Shown: in pieces, positions 4,313 through 6,258 of the stretch | How positions within the stretch are numbered: position 1 is the stretch's first letter | How the letters are laid out: each line of letters begins with the position of its first letter | Source: an uncultured bacterium | Lineage (GTDB): Bacteria; Bacteroidota; Bacteroidia; Bacteroidales; Marinifilaceae | Length of the DNA stretch: 6,258 nt | Reading direction: 5' to 3' | Assembly: GCA_905215395.1 (NCBI GenBank) | Contig: CAJMQA010000204.1 | Span: 1 to 6,258 of the forward strand | Translations under genes and position numbers: made by a program | The notes under the pieces: model-generated | Databases searched by the model: none | What the model was told of the DNA's origin: nothing | Seen by the model: only the letters and a program-made list of their open reading frames with translations

Positions 4313-6258
4313 ATGAATTTACACAATATAAATACAATTGCCCGGTATGAAGTAAAGCTGCTGAAAAGAAGCTGGCTTTTCCGGATATTTGCGGTACTGG
4401 CGTTGCTAGGTATTACTCTGATAATTCTGGGATATCAGACCAATATCAATAAATTCGATACATTATGGCCAAAAATCGCTGTTGCTTCCCTGATGCCTTT
4501 TACTGCAACCGGTTTTTATAATATTGCACAATCTGTAATTGTCATATTTCTGGCCGGTAGCTTCCTGAAAAGAGACAAAAAATTAGATACAGCAGAAGTG
4601 ATTTACGTTCGTCCTATGAGTAATGCCGATTATATCATCGGCAAGACCTGGGGTATTGTAAAAGTATTTGTCTCCCTGAACATCATTACTTTATTGATCA
4701 CTGCTTTTCTGAATATCCTGATCAATAAATCACCTTTTGATGTATTTCCTTATATATTTTATCTATTTACCATGTCAGTCCCATCCCTCCTTTTTGTTCT
4801 GGGGTTATCTTTTACTGCTATGTGTGCATTGAAAAATCAGGCAGTGACATTTATTGTGATGCTCGGTATCATAGGGACTGTATTCTTTTATCTTCCCAAT
4901 ACTCTTTATGGAGTATTTGATTTTTTCGGAGTAAATATCCCTGCTATTTTTTCAGAAGTAACAGGTCATGTAAACATCCGGCTTTTCCTGTTACAGCGGT
5001 CTATTTATTTATTAGCAGGTATAGGACTAATTTGTATCACTATAGCTTTAGTGAAACGCCTCCCTCACAAACCGTGGAAAATCACAATCGTTTACACCCT
5101 GGGATCTGTCTTTTTATCAATAGCATTTATAGCAGGCTTTACCTATGTTTTTCACTACAACCACCAGATGGAACTCCGGAACGATTACATCAATTTGTTC
5201 AATAAATATGCAGATACTCCAAAAGTCAGCGTTCTTACTCAGGACCTTTTCATTACTCCTAAAGGTAATCAGCTTGAAGGAAAGAGTACTATGAAAATAA
5301 TCAACAACAATACTGCTCCTTTGGATAAGATCATTCTTTATCTGAATCCTTCCCTAAAGGTAACACAGGTCGAAAGTGAAGGCACCCCCCTCTCTTTTGA
5401 GCAGGAAAATCAGGTGATCCTTGTAGACAAAATTTTGCAGGCCGGCGCCAGACTGGTATTAAATATCCAGTACAATGGCCGGATCAACGAGACGATCTGC
5501 TATACAGATGTCCCGGCAAAGGATTTTCTGGACACTCAAAGGCCACAGGTGATGTTCCGTTTTGGTAAACGTTATGCCTGGCTGAGCGATAAATTCACTT
5601 TATTGACACCGGAATGTATCTGGTACCCCGTAGCTACCCCCCCCGTTAATCCAGGGGCACCCTATAATGTGAAAAAGAACTTTACAGACTTTACCCTGAC
5701 AGTAGTTAACCCGGGTGAAAAGACTGTTCTATCACAAGGCGAAGCAAAACAGGAGGGCGATAAAGTCACTTTCACCAATTCAACCCCTCTTCCCGGCATT
5801 AGCCTGACAATTGCCGATTATGACAAAAAATCCATTCAGGTAGATTCTGTCAACTATGCGATCTATTATTTCAAGGGACATGATTATTTCTCTTCCTATT
5901 TTACCTCTCTGACAGATACTTTACCGGGAGTCATCCGGGAAATAAAAAATGACATGGAAATCAACAAAGGCCGGGACTATCCCTTCAACAAGTTTGTGAT
6001 GGCTGAAACACCTGTACAATTTGCCTCATACGTCAGAAACTGGAAAGGGTACACTGAATATGTCATGCCGGAAATCCTCTTCATACCGGAAAGAGGAGTC
6101 ACACTGAACTTGGATTTCAGTTCAGAAAAAAGAAGAATGGGGGAATGGAGGCAACACGACCAAGGTGCTCCGGACGAAAAAGAATTGAATATCAATATGT
6201 TCAAACGATTTATTAATGAATTGACTAACGAAAGTGTCCGGATCGGCAGGAACTGGGA
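4313..6258 (+). CDS. ABC-2-type permease fused to M1 aminopeptidase-like domain (3' end outside window)
   Basis: The frame is open for 648 codons from the ATG at 4313 to the window edge with no stop, so the gene is incomplete on the right. Residues 1-280 are a membrane domain with about seven hydrophobic segments (near 22-41, 68-85, 113-137, 145-170, 177-193, 229-247 and 258-280), in ABC-2 permease style. From about 281 the chain is soluble and probably extracytoplasmic. It has a beta-rich section resembling the N-terminal domain of M1 (gluzincin) peptidases, with ECIWYPVATPP at 434-444. Then come YPFNKFVMAETPVQF (556-570) and YVMPEILFIPERG (583-595), similar to the stretch preceding the M1 active site. 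The zinc motif HExxH would lie beyond the edge, so activity is unknown. Shine-Dalgarno-like AGG at 4302-4304 is 8 nt from the ATG. It pairs with the upstream ATPase. Function is unknown; the architecture is inferred from motifs. Confidence 0.82.
   Translation, partial: MNLHNINTIARYEVKLLKRSWLFRIFAVLALLGITLIILGYQTNINKFDTLWPKIAVASLMPFTATGFYNIAQSVIVIFLAGSFLKRDKKLDTAEVIYVRPMSNADYIIGKTWGIVKVFVSLNIITLLITAFLNILINKSPFDVFPYIFYLFTMSVPSLLFVLGLSFTAMCALKNQAVTFIVMLGIIGTVFFYLPNTLYGVFDFFGVNIPAIFSEVTGHVNIRLFLLQRSIYLLAGIGLICITIALVKRLPHKPWKITIVYTLGSVFLSIAFIAGFTYVFHYNHQMELRNDYINLFNKYADTPKVSVLTQDLFITPKGNQLEGKSTMKIINNNTAPLDKIILYLNPSLKVTQVESEGTPLSFEQENQVILVDKILQAGARLVLNIQYNGRINETICYTDVPAKDFLDTQRPQVMFRFGKRYAWLSDKFTLLTPECIWYPVATPPVNPGAPYNVKKNFTDFTLTVVNPGEKTVLSQGEAKQEGDKVTFTNSTPLPGISLTIADYDKKSIQVDSVNYAIYYFKGHDYFSSYFTSLTDTLPGVIREIKNDMEINKGRDYPFNKFVMAETPVQFASYVRNWKGYTEYVMPEILFIPERGVTLNLDFSSEKRRMGEWRQHDQGAPDEKELNINMFKRFINELTNESVRIGRNW

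Noticed and set aside
5977..6204. 75-codon open frame on the minus strand within the permease fusion gene
   Set aside because: The plus-strand frame is continuous and family-like here; the antisense frame has no start signal or domain.

Overview
The window reads as a stretch of core chromosome from a member of the Bacteroidota, most likely the order Bacteroidales. Three things suggest this. The protein families are Bacteroidota-like in sequence. Shine-Dalgarno signals are mostly weak. Every gene block is preceded by a TAnnTTTG box, which is the -7 element of the Bacteroidota housekeeping sigma factor. The genus cannot be fixed from the sequence alone.

Left part (1-1702, minus strand): read in transcription order, this is rsgA (ribosome small-subunit maturation GTPase), then a DUF177/YceD-family protein, then rpmF (ribosomal protein L32). 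It is a ribosome-assembly cluster with the widely conserved yceD-rpmF pair. The DUF177 gene has its own promoter-like box just upstream, and that box makes a GTG start at 718 more likely than the longer TTG-initiated frame.

Middle (1703-3084): a compact divergent intergenic region of 87 bp carries back-to-back -7 boxes, one for rsgA and one for the plus-strand pair rdgB (XTP/dITP pyrophosphatase) and recO (recombination mediator). rdgB and recO overlap by 10 bp, and the overlap lies in a degenerate 7-bp tandem repeat. A related heptad array sits between rsgA and the DUF177 gene.

Right part (3085-6258): a 281-bp AT-rich gap holds a perfect 16-bp palindrome and a good -7 box. It is followed by a two-gene operon: an ABC-transporter ATPase, then a large protein with an ABC-2-type membrane domain fused to an extracytoplasmic domain resembling the M1 (gluzincin) aminopeptidase family. 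The second gene is open for 648 codons and runs off the right edge, so its catalytic region is not visible. This truncated fusion is the least ordinary item in the window. I found no mobile element, CRISPR array, RNA gene or clearly new defence or biosynthetic system.
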